Below the pieces are notes generated by a model that saw only the letters and a program-made list of their open reading frames with translations, did no database searches and had not been told where the DNA came from. The position numbers and the translations under genes were made by a program. A DNA stretch of 64,000 bases from Croceibacterium salegens (lineage in GTDB: Bacteria; Pseudomonadota; Alphaproteobacteria; Sphingomonadales; Sphingomonadaceae): positions 1 through 64,000 of the forward strand of contig NZ_WTYM01000033.1 of the NCBI RefSeq assembly GCF_009827435.1, given 5' to 3'. Numbering within the stretch: position 1 is the stretch's first letter; each line of letters opens with the position of its first letter. Positions 50,708 to 59,484 of the stretch are shown here, piece after piece.

Positions 50708-51319
50708 TTAGCCCTCTGCCTTCTCTTCGCCGGCGTCTTCGGCAACGGCTTCCTCAGCCGGAGCTTCTTCCGCGGCAGGCTCTTCGGCCGGAGCCTCGTC
50801 CTGGGCAGCGACTTCCGCGGTGGGAGCTTCCTCAGCCGGAGCTTCCTCAGCCGGAGCTTCCTCAGCCGGAGCTTCGTCCTGGACCGCAACTTCCTCAGCC
50901 GGAGCTTCGGCAACGGTTTCCTCAACCGCGGCTTCTTTCGCGACCGGAGCGGCTTCGGCAGCCTTGGCGGCTTCCTCGGCCTCGGCGAGCTTGGCCGCCT
51001 TCTCTTCGGCGCGGTCCTTGGCGGCCTGGCCCGGTTCACCCTTCTTCGGGTTGTTGCGGGCGGCGCGCTCCTTGATGCCGGCGGCATCGAGGAAACGGGC
51101 GACGCGGTCCGACGGCTGTGCGCCGACGCCGAGCCAGTAACGAGCGCGGTCTTCGTTCAGCACGACGCGCTTGTCGTCATCCTTGGCGAGCAGCGGGTTG
51201 TAGACGCCGATCTGTTCGAGATATTTGCCGTCGCGCGCGCTGCGGCTGTCGGCCGCAACGATGCGATAATACGGACGCTTCTTCGCGCCACCGCGCGAAA
51301 GCCTCAATGCAATTGCCAT
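50708..51319 (-). CDS. rpsP: 30S ribosomal protein S16 with long repetitive tail
   Basis: The first 85 residues are a normal S16 ([49 protein letters not shown]). From there to residue 203 is an Ala/Glu/Pro-rich acidic extension with several APAEE pentapeptides, encoded by near-perfect 15-base repeats. S16 is usually 80-165 residues, so this tail is long. S16 binds 16S rRNA in the body of the 30S subunit; the tail would be exposed. ATG at 51319, 35 bases after the ffh stop. Confidence 0.96.
   Translation of the reverse strand: MAIALRLSRGGAKKRPYYRIVAADSRSARDGKYLEQIGVYNPLLAKDDDKRVVLNEDRARYWLGVGAQPSDRVARFLDAAGIKERAARNNPKKGEPGQAAKDRAEEKAAKLAEAEEAAKAAEAAPVAKEAAVEETVAEAPAEEVAVQDEAPAEEAPAEEAPAEEAPTAEVAAQDEAPAEEPAAEEAPAEEAVAEDAGEEKAEG
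50823..50879. repeat. 15-bp tandem repeats in the rpsP tail
   Basis: Three perfect 15-base units (50823-50837, 50838-50852, 50853-50867) and a partial fourth encode the APAEE repeats of the S16 extension. Imperfect related units lie on both sides (50740-50930). Such repeats can change copy number by slippage without changing frame. Confidence 0.85.
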
Positions 51320-51354
51320 TTCACTTCACCTTTCTGAATCAAATACCTGTAAAA

Positions 51355-52806
51355 TCATTTCTTCTTGAGAAGGTCTGCCATGTCGGGCGGGATCTGGCCG
51401 CCGGGTAGCCCGGGCATTCCGCCAGCTGCTCCGCCGCCGCCGAGACCGCCCATTCCGCCCATTCCGCCGCTTGCGAAAAGCTGGCCGAGGCCCTTGAGCC
51501 CGCCCATCTTGCGGATCTGCTTCATCGCCCGGCCCATTTCCTGGTGCATCTTGAGCAGCTTGTTGACGTCCTGCACTTCGGTGCCCGAACCGGCCGCGAC
51601 GCGCTTCTTGCGCTTGGCGTTCATCAGTTCGGGACGGGCGCGTTCCTTTGGGGTCATCGAGCCGATGATCGCATCCATGTGGACCAGCACCTTGTCGTCC
51701 ATGCCCGACTGGGCCATCGCCTGTTTGGCCTTCTTCATGCCGGGCAGCATACCCGCGAGCATGCCCAGCCCGCCCATGTTCTGCATCTGCCGCAGCTGAG
51801 TGCGCAGGTCGTTCATGTCGAACTTGCCGGCCATCATGCGCTTGGCGAGCGCTTCGGCCTCTTCTTCCTTGATCGATTCGGCGGCCTTTTCGACCAGCGA
51901 GACGACGTCGCCCATACCGAGGATGCGGCCGGCGACGCGATCCGGGCTGAACGCCTCGATCGCGTCGAGTTTCTCGCCGGTACCGGCGAACTTGATCGGC
52001 TTGCCGGTGACCGCGCGCATCGAAAGCGCCGCGCCGCCGCGCGCATCGCCGTCCATCCGGGTCAGCACGACACCGGTCAGCGGCACCTCGTCGGAGAACG
52101 ACTGCGCGACATTGACCGCGTCCTGGCCGGTCAGCGAATCGACCACCAGCAGCACTTCGGCCGGAGTGGCGACGGCAGCCACGGCCTTCATCTCGGCCAT
52201 CAGCGCTTCGTCGACGTGGAGGCGGCCCGCGGTGTCGAGCAACAGCACGTCGACCGCCTGCAGCTTCGCCGATTCGAGCGCGCGGCGGGCGATATCGACA
52301 GGCTGCTGGCCCTGAACGATCGGCAGGGTGGCGACCGAGACCTGCTCGCCGAGGACAGCGAGCTGCTCCTGCGCGGCCGGGCGGTTGACGTCGAGCGACG
52401 CCATGAGCGCCTTCTTGCCGTGCTTTTCCTTGATCAGCTTGCCGAGCTTGGCAGTCGTGGTGGTCTTGCCCGAGCCCTGAAGGCCGACCATCATGATCAC
52501 CGCCGGCGGGCGGACATCGAGGTTGAGCGGCGCAGCGCCTTCACCGCCAAGCATCGCGACGAGCTCATCGTTGACGATCTTGACGACCTGCTGACCGGGG
52601 GTGACCGACCTGAGGACGTTCTGGCCGACCGCCTTCTCAGTGACGGCAGCGATGAAATCGCGCGCCACCGGCAGGGCTACGTCGGCCTCGAGCAGCGCGA
52701 CGCGCACTTCGCGCATCGCTTCGCGCACGTCCTGTTCGTTCAGCGCCCCACGCCCGCGCAGGCGGTCGAAGACCCCGGTCAGGCGATCGGACAGCGTGTC
52801 GAACAT
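51355..52806 (-). CDS. ffh: Signal recognition particle protein Ffh
   Basis: A 483-residue Ffh, the SRP GTPase that binds signal sequences and 4.5S RNA. The NG domain carries GLQGSGKTTTTAKLGKL (P-loop), DTAGR and TRMDGDARGG. The M domain is rich in Met with GMLPGMKKAKQA, and the C-terminus is Gly/Met-rich. It is the first gene of the ffh-rpsP-rimM unit. The tRNA-Ala gene lies 86 bases upstream. Confidence 0.98.
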   Translation of the reverse strand: MFDTLSDRLTGVFDRLRGRGALNEQDVREAMREVRVALLEADVALPVARDFIAAVTEKAVGQNVLRSVTPGQQVVKIVNDELVAMLGGEGAAPLNLDVRPPAVIMMVGLQGSGKTTTTAKLGKLIKEKHGKKALMASLDVNRPAAQEQLAVLGEQVSVATLPIVQGQQPVDIARRALESAKLQAVDVLLLDTAGRLHVDEALMAEMKAVAAVATPAEVLLVVDSLTGQDAVNVAQSFSDEVPLTGVVLTRMDGDARGGAALSMRAVTGKPIKFAGTGEKLDAIEAFSPDRVAGRILGMGDVVSLVEKAAESIKEEEAEALAKRMMAGKFDMNDLRTQLRQMQNMGGLGMLAGMLPGMKKAKQAMAQSGMDDKVLVHMDAIIGSMTPKERARPELMNAKRKKRVAAGSGTEVQDVNKLLKMHQEMGRAMKQIRKMGGLKGLGQLFASGGMGGMGGLGGGGAAGGMPGLPGGQIPPDMADLLKKK

Positions 52807-52892
52807 AGGCTCACGTCACTCCAAACGGCAAAAACGCCGGCGGACGAAACCTCGTCAGCCAGCGGGGCACAAGTCCCTGAAAACTCGTTGAA

Positions 52893-52968
<76 letters not shown>

Positions 52969-53185
52969 GTGCCATTCATAAACCGGCCCACCCTGGGAGG
53001 TGTGCCGTCCTTGCGGAGGCAGCCCTTTATTGGCTGCCCCCGAATTTCGCAAGTACCTATCTTGCACCTTTTAGCACAAGTTTGCCGCCAGGTCGCGGAA
53101 GGCAGAGCGCGGATGCGCCCAGCCGGTCAGGCCGGAAGGCAAGCAGCGTGGTTGCGCTGCGACCGCCGGCCGAAGGTATGAGGAA

Positions 53186-53509
53186 TCAGGAGTCGTCTTC
53201 GTCGTCGTCCGACGTCTTGGTAACGCCGAGGTCGTCGTCGCCACCGAGGTCCACGTCGTTGTCCGGCGAATCGTCGTCCTCGTCGATATCTTCCAGTTCT
53301 TCGTCGGCCAGGTCGGAATCGGAATCCTCCTCTTCCTTCTTCTTTTCGGCTTCCTCGAACGGGATCGGCTGCTTCGACTTCAGCACCGGTTCCGGATACC
53401 ACTCGTTGCCGCACTCGATGCAGCTTACGGGTTCGTCCTTCTCCAGGTCGTAAAAGCGCTCACCGCACTTGGGGCAGGTGCGCTTGGAGCCCCATTCTGG
53501 CTTGACCAT
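53186..53509 (-). CDS. TIGR02300 family zinc-ribbon/acidic protein
   Basis: A 107-residue protein. The N-terminal part is a zinc ribbon with CPKCGERFYDLEKDEPVSC and a further Cys pair (CIECG), the FYDL/CPKC layout of the TIGR02300 family. From residue 50 it is a run of Asp, Glu and Ser. The function is unknown; it is widespread in alphaproteobacteria. A hairpin with 7-base arms (53018-53024 and 53032-53038) lies between it and the tRNA gene and could act as its terminator. Confidence 0.85.
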   Translation of the reverse strand: MVKPEWGSKRTCPKCGERFYDLEKDEPVSCIECGNEWYPEPVLKSKQPIPFEEAEKKKEEEDSDSDLADEELEDIDEDDDSPDNDVDLGGDDDLGVTKTSDDDEDDS

Positions 53510-53656
53510 TGTATATCCTCGAAACTGCCCGCGCCTGACGCGGGACTGAAAATCCGTGATGCTTGATGGGTGCCGGGCGCAAGCAAATCAAGGCCCGGAA
53601 TCAAGAGCGCGCGCGCCTTGCCACAGGGCAAGTGCGCTGTCAAAAGCCCGCGCGCC

Positions 53657-54994
53657 GTGAACAGCCATGACCCCATAGCCGCGCGACCGCGCCGTTTCGC
53701 CCCTTCCGGCCCGCTCAAGGGCCGAATCCGCGTGCCCGGCGACAAGTCGATCAGCCACCGCTCGCTGATGTTCGGCGCGCTCGCCGTGGGCGAAACGCGC
53801 GTTTCCGGGCTGCTTGAAGGCGAAGACGTCATGGCCACCGCCGCGGCGCTGCGGGCGATGGGCGCGACGATCGAGAATCAGGGCGACGCCTGGTCGATTC
53901 ACGGCGTCGGCGTCGGCGGGCTGCTGCAACCGGCGAGGCCGCTCGACATGGGCAACTCGGGCACCTCGACGCGCCTGTTGATGAGCCTCGTAGCCAGTCA
54001 CCCGATCAGCGCAACCTTCGTCGGCGACGCCAGCCTGTCGAAGCGCCCGATGGGCCGGGTAATCGATCCGCTGTCGCTGATGGGCGCGAATTTCGAGTCG
54101 AGCGAAGGCGGCCGCCTGCCGCTTACCGTGCGCGGCATCTCGCCCGCCGTGCCGATCGAATACCGCCTCCCGGTCGCCTCGGCCCAGGTCAAGAGCGCGG
54201 TGCTGCTCGCCGGGCTCAACACCTCGGGGATCACCAAGGTCATCGAACCTGTCCCGACGCGCGACCACACCGAACGGATGCTGAGGGGCTTCGGCGCCGA
54301 GTTGGAGGTATCCAACGACCTAGGCGAGCGCGTCATCACAATCCGCGGCGAGGCCGATCTCAAGCCGCAGGACATCGTGGTGCCGGGCGACCCCTCGTCC
54401 GCCGCCTTCTTCATCGTCGCCGCGCTTGTGGTTCCGGGCAGCGAGCTGACGATCGAGAACGTCGGCATGAACCCGACTCGCGCCGGCCTCGTCGGCGTGC
54501 TGCAGGCAATGGGCGGACGGATCGAGGTCACGAACGAGCGCGTGGTCGGTGGTGAGCCGGTCGCCGACCTGGTGGTGAAGCACTCCGAACTTTCGGGCAT
54601 CGAGGTCAATCCGGTCGTGGTGCCGAGTATGATCGACGAATTCCCGGTCTTCTTCGTCGCCGCCGCATTGGCCAAGGGGCAGACCGTGACCACAGGGCTC
54701 GACGAGCTGCGGGTCAAGGAATCCGACCGCCTGACAGCCATGGCCGAGGCGCTGACCGGCGCGGGCGCCCGGGTAGTCGAGCGCGAGGACGGTCTGGTCA
54801 TCGAAGGCACCGGCGGCGAACCGCTGCGCGGCACCACCGACAGCTGCACCAAGACTCACCTCGACCACCGCATCGCCATGGCCATGGCCGTCGCCGGCCT
54901 CGCCAGCCGCGACGGTGTGGAGGTGGACGACACCCGGCCGATTGCGACAAGCTTTCCGGCGTTCGAGGCGCTGCTGGCGGAATGTGCGGGTTGA
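53657..54994 (+). CDS. aroA: EPSP synthase (3-phosphoshikimate 1-carboxyvinyltransferase)
   Basis: A 445-residue AroA that joins shikimate 3-phosphate and phosphoenolpyruvate in the path to chorismate. It has [42 protein letters not shown] and [13 protein letters not shown]. The segments [14 protein letters not shown] and the Ala after NSGTS type are like those of class II enzymes, but I cannot assign glyphosate sensitivity. Start GTG at 53657 is the codon that best fits family length; the frame is open to 53570. Confidence 0.95.
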   Translation: MNSHDPIAARPRRFAPSGPLKGRIRVPGDKSISHRSLMFGALAVGETRVSGLLEGEDVMATAAALRAMGATIENQGDAWSIHGVGVGGLLQPARPLDMGNSGTSTRLLMSLVASHPISATFVGDASLSKRPMGRVIDPLSLMGANFESSEGGRLPLTVRGISPAVPIEYRLPVASAQVKSAVLLAGLNTSGITKVIEPVPTRDHTERMLRGFGAELEVSNDLGERVITIRGEADLKPQDIVVPGDPSSAAFFIVAALVVPGSELTIENVGMNPTRAGLVGVLQAMGGRIEVTNERVVGGEPVADLVVKHSELSGIEVNPVVVPSMIDEFPVFFVAAALAKGQTVTTGLDELRVKESDRLTAMAEALTGAGARVVEREDGLVIEGTGGEPLRGTTDSCTKTHLDHRIAMAMAVAGLASRDGVEVDDTRPIATSFPAFEALLAECAG

Positions 54995-55017
54995 ACCCGC
55001 TCGCTCCCCCATTCTTG

Positions 55018-55106
55018 TCACCCCGGACTTGTTCCGGGGCCGGGCTTCCTGCTGGCCGACGTGACGCAAGAGGACAAAGCACTACCCCGGAACAAGTCGG
55101 GGGTGA
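55018..55106. repeat. Dispersed-type inverted repeat after aroA
   Basis: Two 22-base arms (55018-55039 and 55085-55106) are complementary with one mismatch and each is itself nearly palindromic around CCCCGGA/TCCGGGG. The 45-base centre holds no gene. It lies between aroA and the small membrane gene and could act as a transcription terminator or mRNA end structure. This CCCCGG-type palindrome resembles REP/ERIC-like elements of sphingomonads. Confidence 0.75.
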
Positions 55107-55124
55107 TATTGTGCGGTTTGCGTC

Positions 55125-55469
55125 GTGAGTTTCGATCTCGCCAACCTGGCTGGCCTGCTCGGCGCGGGACTGATCGTCGTTGCCTACGCTTACAACACGG
55201 CCAAGGGCGAGCAGACGAACCCTTTCGTTCAGCACGGCCTCAATTTCGTCGGAGCAAGTCTGCTCATCGCATCACTGCTGGTCCACACCAACCTGCCCTC
55301 GTTGCTGCTTGAGGGTATCTGGGCCTGTGTCGCTGTCTGGGGGCTCGCGAAGGCGTTCTCGAACCACTCCCCCTCCCGCAAGCGGGAGAGGTCAGGGGTG
55401 GGCCGGAATGCCACCTATTCTGCTAGCCCACCATCCAGCCCCCTACCGCCTGCGGGAGGGGGAGAATGA
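55125..55469 (+). CDS. CBU_0592-like small membrane protein with repeat-derived tail
   Basis: A 114-residue protein. The first 83 residues have three hydrophobic segments (about residues 7-22, 37-55 and 58-77) with the CBU_0592-type pattern GLLGAGLIVVAYAYNT and NFVGASLLIASLL. The remaining 31 residues (SPSRKRERSG to PLPPAGGGE) are encoded by the palindromic repeat at 55367-55464 and look like the usual translation of that repeat. The stop overlaps the cmk start (ATGA). GTG at 55125. The original C-terminus is probably replaced. Confidence 0.75.
   Translation: MSFDLANLAGLLGAGLIVVAYAYNTAKGEQTNPFVQHGLNFVGASLLIASLLVHTNLPSLLLEGIWACVAVWGLAKAFSNHSPSRKRERSGVGRNATYSASPPSSPLPPAGGGE
55367..55464. repeat. 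Palindromic repeat inside a coding region, upstream of cmk
   Basis: Outer arms of 14 bases (55367-55380 and 55451-55464) are perfectly complementary, with an inner pair GGTGGGC/GCCCACC (about 55397-55403 and 55425-55431). The right arm ends in GGGAGGGGGAG directly before the cmk ATG. The whole element is read through in frame by the small membrane gene. Confidence 0.8.
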
Positions 55470-56095
55470 TCATCGCTGTTGATGGACCTACGGCCAGCGG
55501 CAAGGGCACCATAGCCCGTGCGCTGGCCGCGCATTTCGGGCTGCCGCATCTCGATACCGGGCTGCTCTATCGCGCGGTCGGCTATCAGGTTGGACTCGAC
55601 GGCGGCAATCCGGATGAGGCGGCGGACGCTCTCGCCGCCTGTGCGTTTCCCGACGCCCTGCTCGAAAATTCCGAACTGCGCAGCGAAGCCACCGGCGGGC
55701 TCGCGAGCCGAGTTTCGATCCATCCAGCCGTGCGGCAGGCTCTTTACGAGCGGCAGCGGCAGTTTGCACTGCAACCCGGGGGCGCGGTACTCGACGGACG
55801 CGACATAGGTACGGTCATTGCTCCCGAGGCCGAGGTGAAGCTGTTCGTCACCGCCTCGGTCGAAGCTCGCGCCGAGCGCCGTTTCCGCGAGATGCAGGCG
55901 CAGGGCCGCGCGGCAACGCTCGCCGAGATCGCAGAGGACCTGCGCCGGCGTGACGAGCGCGACCGCACACGTGCTACGGCCCCGCTGGTCGCCGCGCTCG
56001 ACGCGGTGCAGCTCGATACCTCCAGCCTGTCGCCCGACCAGGCGGTGGCGGAGGCCATTCGTATCGTCGAGCAGAAGCCCAACCACCACGCCTAA
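55466..56095 (+). CDS. cmk: Cytidylate kinase
   Basis: A 209-residue CMP kinase that makes CDP/dCDP from CMP/dCMP. It has the P-loop VDGPTASGKGTIARALA (residues 5-21), DTGLLYRAV and the DGRDIGTV motif. The ATG at 55466 overlaps the preceding stop (ATGA), and its Shine-Dalgarno GGGAGGGGGAG is the last part of the inverted repeat at 55367-55464. Length and motifs are normal. Confidence 0.97.
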   Translation: MIIAVDGPTASGKGTIARALAAHFGLPHLDTGLLYRAVGYQVGLDGGNPDEAADALAACAFPDALLENSELRSEATGGLASRVSIHPAVRQALYERQRQFALQPGGAVLDGRDIGTVIAPEAEVKLFVTASVEARAERRFREMQAQGRAATLAEIAEDLRRRDERDRTRATAPLVAALDAVQLDTSSLSPDQAVAEAIRIVEQKPNHHA

Positions 56096-56111
56096 CCGAA
56101 TCCAAGCGCGC

Positions 56112-56155
56112 TTGCGCGGGTTCGCGTTCGTCTATATACTGAACCATATGGTTCA
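56112..56155 (+). promoter_or_regulatory. Promoter and palindromic operator on the start of the second ArsR gene
   Basis: TTGCGC (56112-56117) and TATACT (56135-56140) are 17 bases apart, a good sigma-70-type promoter. A perfect 16-base palindrome (56140-56155) starts at the last base of the -10 and covers the ATG at 56148-56150. The expected start of transcription is at or just before the ATG, so the mRNA has almost no leader and no Shine-Dalgarno. Confidence 0.7.
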
Positions 56156-56510
56156 CTATTCAGAAGCCCGACTCGACACCGCCTTTGCCGCCTTGTCCGA
56201 TGCGACCCGGCGCGGCGTGCTCGAACAGCTCGGGCGATCCGAAGCCTCGATCACCGAACTCGCCGACCGCTTCCACATGACCCTAACCGGCATGAAGAAG
56301 CACATCAGCGTGCTCGAGCGCGCGGGCCTCGTCACCACACGCAAGGTAGGGCGCGTGCGGACCTGCCGATCTGGCCTCAGCGGGCTGGAGGAAGAGGCGG
56401 CATGGATCGAGAACTACCGCAAGATGTGGTCCGCTCGGTTCGAGGCGCTGGACGAGGTTATCGAGGAACTGCAGGCACAGGAGAACGACGATGAACGACA
56501 TGGCAAGTGA
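56148..56510 (+). CDS. ArsR family repressor, very short or no leader
   Basis: A 120-residue ArsR-type regulator. It has LDTAFAALSDATRRGVLEQLGRSEASITELA (residues 7-37) and the recognition helix FHMTLTGMKKHISVLERAGL. It has no metal-binding Cys cluster. Its start ATG is within a 16-base palindrome. The stop lies 17 bases inside the next gene, SRPBCC, so the two form one unit. The start is chosen for the promoter/operator arrangement and the family length. Confidence 0.88.
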   Translation: MVHYSEARLDTAFAALSDATRRGVLEQLGRSEASITELADRFHMTLTGMKKHISVLERAGLVTTRKVGRVRTCRSGLSGLEEEAAWIENYRKMWSARFEALDEVIEELQAQENDDERHGK

Positions 56511-57000
56511 ACCCGCCGGGGCGGCGCACCCGACAACGGCGGAACGCGTTTCAGACCGGGAAATGGCCGTCTCCCGCGTCTTCGCGGCCCCACCGCGCAT
56601 CGTCTTCAAGGCATGGTCGCGCTCGGAATTGTTCCAGCGCTGGTGGGTGCCGCAGTCGATGGGACTCAACCTGCAATCGTGCGACATGGACGTCCGCACC
56701 GGCGGCACATACCGCCTCGAGTTCGGCTTGCCGGACGGTACCTCGATGGCCTTCTTCGGACGGTATCTCGAAGTAATCCCGGAAGCGAAGATCGTCTGGA
56801 CCAACGAGGAAAGCCCCGAAGGCAACGTGATTACGGTGACCTTCGAGAACCGTGGCGACACGACACTGCTGACCTTCCACGAGCTCTATCCCTCGAAAGA
56901 GGCGCTGGATCGGGCACTCGAAGACATGGACGACGCCCTGCTCGAACCGTTCGAACAGCTCGACGCGCTGCTTGTCGAGATGGGGGCAAACCACGGCTAG
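56491..57000 (+). CDS. SRPBCC (AHSA1-like) protein, second copy
   Basis: A 169-residue START-like protein. It has AVSRVFAAPPRIVFKAWSRSELFQRWWVPQ (residues 26-55), DVRTGGTYRLEF and the C-terminal helix of the AHSA1 group. It differs strongly from the copy at 48107, so the two are not recent duplicates. It overlaps the ArsR gene by 20 bases and is probably regulated by it. The ligand is unknown. Confidence 0.87.
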   Translation: MNDMASEPAGAAHPTTAERVSDREMAVSRVFAAPPRIVFKAWSRSELFQRWWVPQSMGLNLQSCDMDVRTGGTYRLEFGLPDGTSMAFFGRYLEVIPEAKIVWTNEESPEGNVITVTFENRGDTTLLTFHELYPSKEALDRALEDMDDALLEPFEQLDALLVEMGANHG

Positions 57001-57117
57001 CCGCGGCGCCTTGGCGTGCGATACATCTGCGCTTAATGGCGTGACCGTCATTGCCGCAGCGATCCGGCTGGCACAGGCGCGGATCGCCGGTTAGAAGTCG
57101 ACAGGGATCGAATTGCC

Positions 57118-57438
57118 GTGTTACGCTGTACCTACCTGCCTCTCGCTCTGCTGGCGCTCGGCGCCCCGGCCATTGCCCCTGCGCAGACCTATGGCCCGAC
57201 GCAAAGCTATGGCCCGGCGGTGGTCGACGAGCAGTATTACGAGATGTACCGCGGCGATTCCCTCGACATCAATATCGAGAAGGAAGCCGACTGGGCCAAG
57301 GTCGACGGCGAGGCGGTGGCGGCGATCCTCAGCACCGGCAACAAGCTGCGGCTGGTCGCGGTCAAGACCGGCAAGGCCGAAGTGACTGTGACCAATCACG
57401 AGAAGCTTGTCTGGCGCGCAGCCGTCGTCGTTCGCTGA
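57118..57438 (+). CDS. Small secreted protein like the CpaC/RcpA N-terminal domain
   Basis: A 106-residue protein with a signal peptide (about residues 1-22). The mature part has MYRGDSLDINIEKEADWAKVDGEAVAAIL and LRLVAVKTGKAEVTV, which follows the pattern of the N-terminal domain of pilus secretin CpaC (PF13629-like). No secretin or other pilus gene is nearby. It should be periplasmic. The start is GTG 57118 after AGGGA. The domain assignment is by pattern only. Confidence 0.55.
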   Translation: MLRCTYLPLALLALGAPAIAPAQTYGPTQSYGPAVVDEQYYEMYRGDSLDINIEKEADWAKVDGEAVAAILSTGNKLRLVAVKTGKAEVTVTNHEKLVWRAAVVVR

Positions 57439-57706
57439 GCCGCCAGAAGCAATCCGGGGCGGTTTCCCTTGCTTCGCAGCCGGTTTTCGCCTAGGCGCGC
57501 GCCCGTCCGACGGACAGTTCCCGACGATGCCCGGCGAGGATGCGCTTCCGGCGCCCCGCATCGCATTTGACGGTCCTGCCCCGAAGGCGCCCGTGACGGT
57601 ATTCGGCCGCGCGGGCAGTTCGGCCACAAAGACCGGCGGATCCAACCGCCTGGCCGGAAAGACGTCAGTCCTAGCGAAGGCCGGGACGAAGTAGGATAAT
57701 TGACAC

Positions 57707-59416
57707 ATGGCAACCACTGCCAACCCCACTCGCGACGATTTCGCGAAACTCCTCGAAGAACAGCTCGGCGGCGCCGGCGAAGACGGTTTCGAAGGCCGTG
57801 TCGTCCACGGCACCGTGACCGCGATCGAAAACGGCATGGCCCTGATCGACGTCGGCCTGAAGAGCGAAGGCCGTATTTCACTGCGCGAATTCGCTCGCGG
57901 CGAAGGCGATGAGCCGCTCAAGGTCGGTGACGACGTTGAAGTGTTCGTCGACCGTGTCGAGAACGCCGACGGCGAAGCGATGCTCAGCCGCGACCGCGCC
58001 CGCCGCGAAGCCGCCTGGGACAAGCTCGAAAGCGAATTCGGCGAAGGCAAGCGCGTCGAAGGCCGCATCTTCGGCCGCGTCAAGGGCGGCTTCACCGTCG
58101 ACCTCGACGGCGCCGTGGCCTTCCTGCCCGGCTCGCAGGTCGATATCCGCCCGGTTCGCGACGTTGGCCCGCTAATGGACATGCCGCAGCCCTTCCAGAT
58201 CCTGAAGATGGACCGCCGCCGCGGCAACATCGTCGTTTCGCGCCGCGCGGTCCTCGAAGAGACCCGCGCCGAACAGCGCAGCGAACTGATCGACCGCCTC
58301 ACCGAAGGCCAGGTCATCGACGGCGTGGTCAAGAACATTACCGACTACGGCGCCTTCGTCGACCTCGGCGGCATCGACGGCCTGCTCCATGTGACCGACA
58401 TGAGCTACAAGCGAGTCAACCACCCGAGCGAGGTGATCAACATCGGCGACACCGTCACCGTGCAGATCATCCGCATCAACCAGGACACGCAGCGCATCAG
58501 CCTCGGCATGAAGCAGCTGGAGAGCGATCCGTGGGACGGCGTGGGTGCCAAGTACCCGGTCGGCGCCAAGGTTTCCGGCACCGTCACCAACATCACCGAA
58601 TACGGCGCCTTCGTGGAGCTGGAAGCGGGCATCGAAGGCCTCGTCCACGTCTCCGAAATGAGCTGGACCAAGAAGAACGTCCACCCGGGCAAGATCGTCT
58701 CGACCTCGCAGGAAGTCGACGTGATGGTGCTCGAGGTCGACGCCGAGAAGCGCCGCATCTCGCTTGGCCTCAAGCAGGCCCAGCGCAACCCGTGGGAAGA
58801 GTTCGCCGAGACTCATCCGGTCGGCTCGAAGGTCGAAGGCGAAGTCAAGAACGCCACCGAGTTCGGCCTGTTCATCGGCCTGCCCGGCGACGTGGACGGC
58901 ATGGTTCACATGTCGGACATCGCCTGGGGCATCTCGGGCGAGGACGCGCTAGCTCTGCACCGCAAGGGTGAGCAGGTCGAAGCGATCGTGCTCGACGTGG
59001 ATGTCGACAAGGAGCGCATCAGCCTCGGCATGAAGCAGCTCGAGAAGGGCGCGCCGGCTGCCGGCGGCGTCGCGACCTCGAGTGGCCTGAAGAAGGGCGA
59101 CGTCGTCACTGTCACCGTCCTTGAAGTCCGCGATGGCGGCCTCGAAGTGCAGGCGGGCGACGATGGCGCGACCGGCTTCATCAAGCGCAGCGACCTCGGC
59201 CGCGACCGCGACGAACAGCGTCCCGACCGCTTCCAGCCGGGCGCCAAGGTCGACGCCATGGTCACCGGGTTCGACCGCTCGAAGAAGCCGAACTTCTCGA
59301 TCAAGGCGCGCCAGATCGCCGAAGAGAAGGAAGCTGTCGCGCAGTTCGGTTCGTCCGACTCCGGCGCCTCACTCGGCGACATCCTCGGCGAAGCGCTGAA
59401 GGGCAAGAGCGAGTAA
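57707..59416 (+). CDS. rpsA: 30S ribosomal protein S1
   Basis: A 569-residue S1 with six S1 (OB-fold) repeats, the later ones carrying YGAFVDLGGIDGLLHVTDMS and FVELEAGIEGLVHVSEMSW. S1 binds mRNA and unwinds it on the 30S subunit. ATG at 57707, preceded by AGGA 8 bases away. The 268 bases before it contain no gene that I can support; they should hold its promoter and leader. A terminator follows. Confidence 0.98.
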   Translation: MATTANPTRDDFAKLLEEQLGGAGEDGFEGRVVHGTVTAIENGMALIDVGLKSEGRISLREFARGEGDEPLKVGDDVEVFVDRVENADGEAMLSRDRARREAAWDKLESEFGEGKRVEGRIFGRVKGGFTVDLDGAVAFLPGSQVDIRPVRDVGPLMDMPQPFQILKMDRRRGNIVVSRRAVLEETRAEQRSELIDRLTEGQVIDGVVKNITDYGAFVDLGGIDGLLHVTDMSYKRVNHPSEVINIGDTVTVQIIRINQDTQRISLGMKQLESDPWDGVGAKYPVGAKVSGTVTNITEYGAFVELEAGIEGLVHVSEMSWTKKNVHPGKIVSTSQEVDVMVLEVDAEKRRISLGLKQAQRNPWEEFAETHPVGSKVEGEVKNATEFGLFIGLPGDVDGMVHMSDIAWGISGEDALALHRKGEQVEAIVLDVDVDKERISLGMKQLEKGAPAAGGVATSSGLKKGDVVTVTVLEVRDGGLEVQAGDDGATGFIKRSDLGRDRDEQRPDRFQPGAKVDAMVTGFDRSKKPNFSIKARQIAEEKEAVAQFGSSDSGASLGDILGEALKGKSE

Positions 59417-59484
59417 CGCCAGGACCTCGTAGCGCGCTTGTGGACGTCAACCGTCCTCAAGTAGCGAAGCGATAGGACAACAAG

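Noticed and set aside
50740-50930. CRISPR-like or minisatellite array
   Set aside because: The repeats are 15 bases, lack unique spacers and lie in the rpsP reading frame, so they are coding repeats.
53018-53038. Hairpin between the TIGR02300 gene and tRNA-Ala as a stand-alone terminator
   Set aside because: The arms are only 7 bases and no T run follows on either strand, so I mention it with the gene rather than list it.
57407-57694. 95-codon plus-strand open frame before rpsA
   Set aside because: It overlaps the end of the small secreted protein, has no ribosome-binding site and is low-complexity Ala/Pro/Gly.
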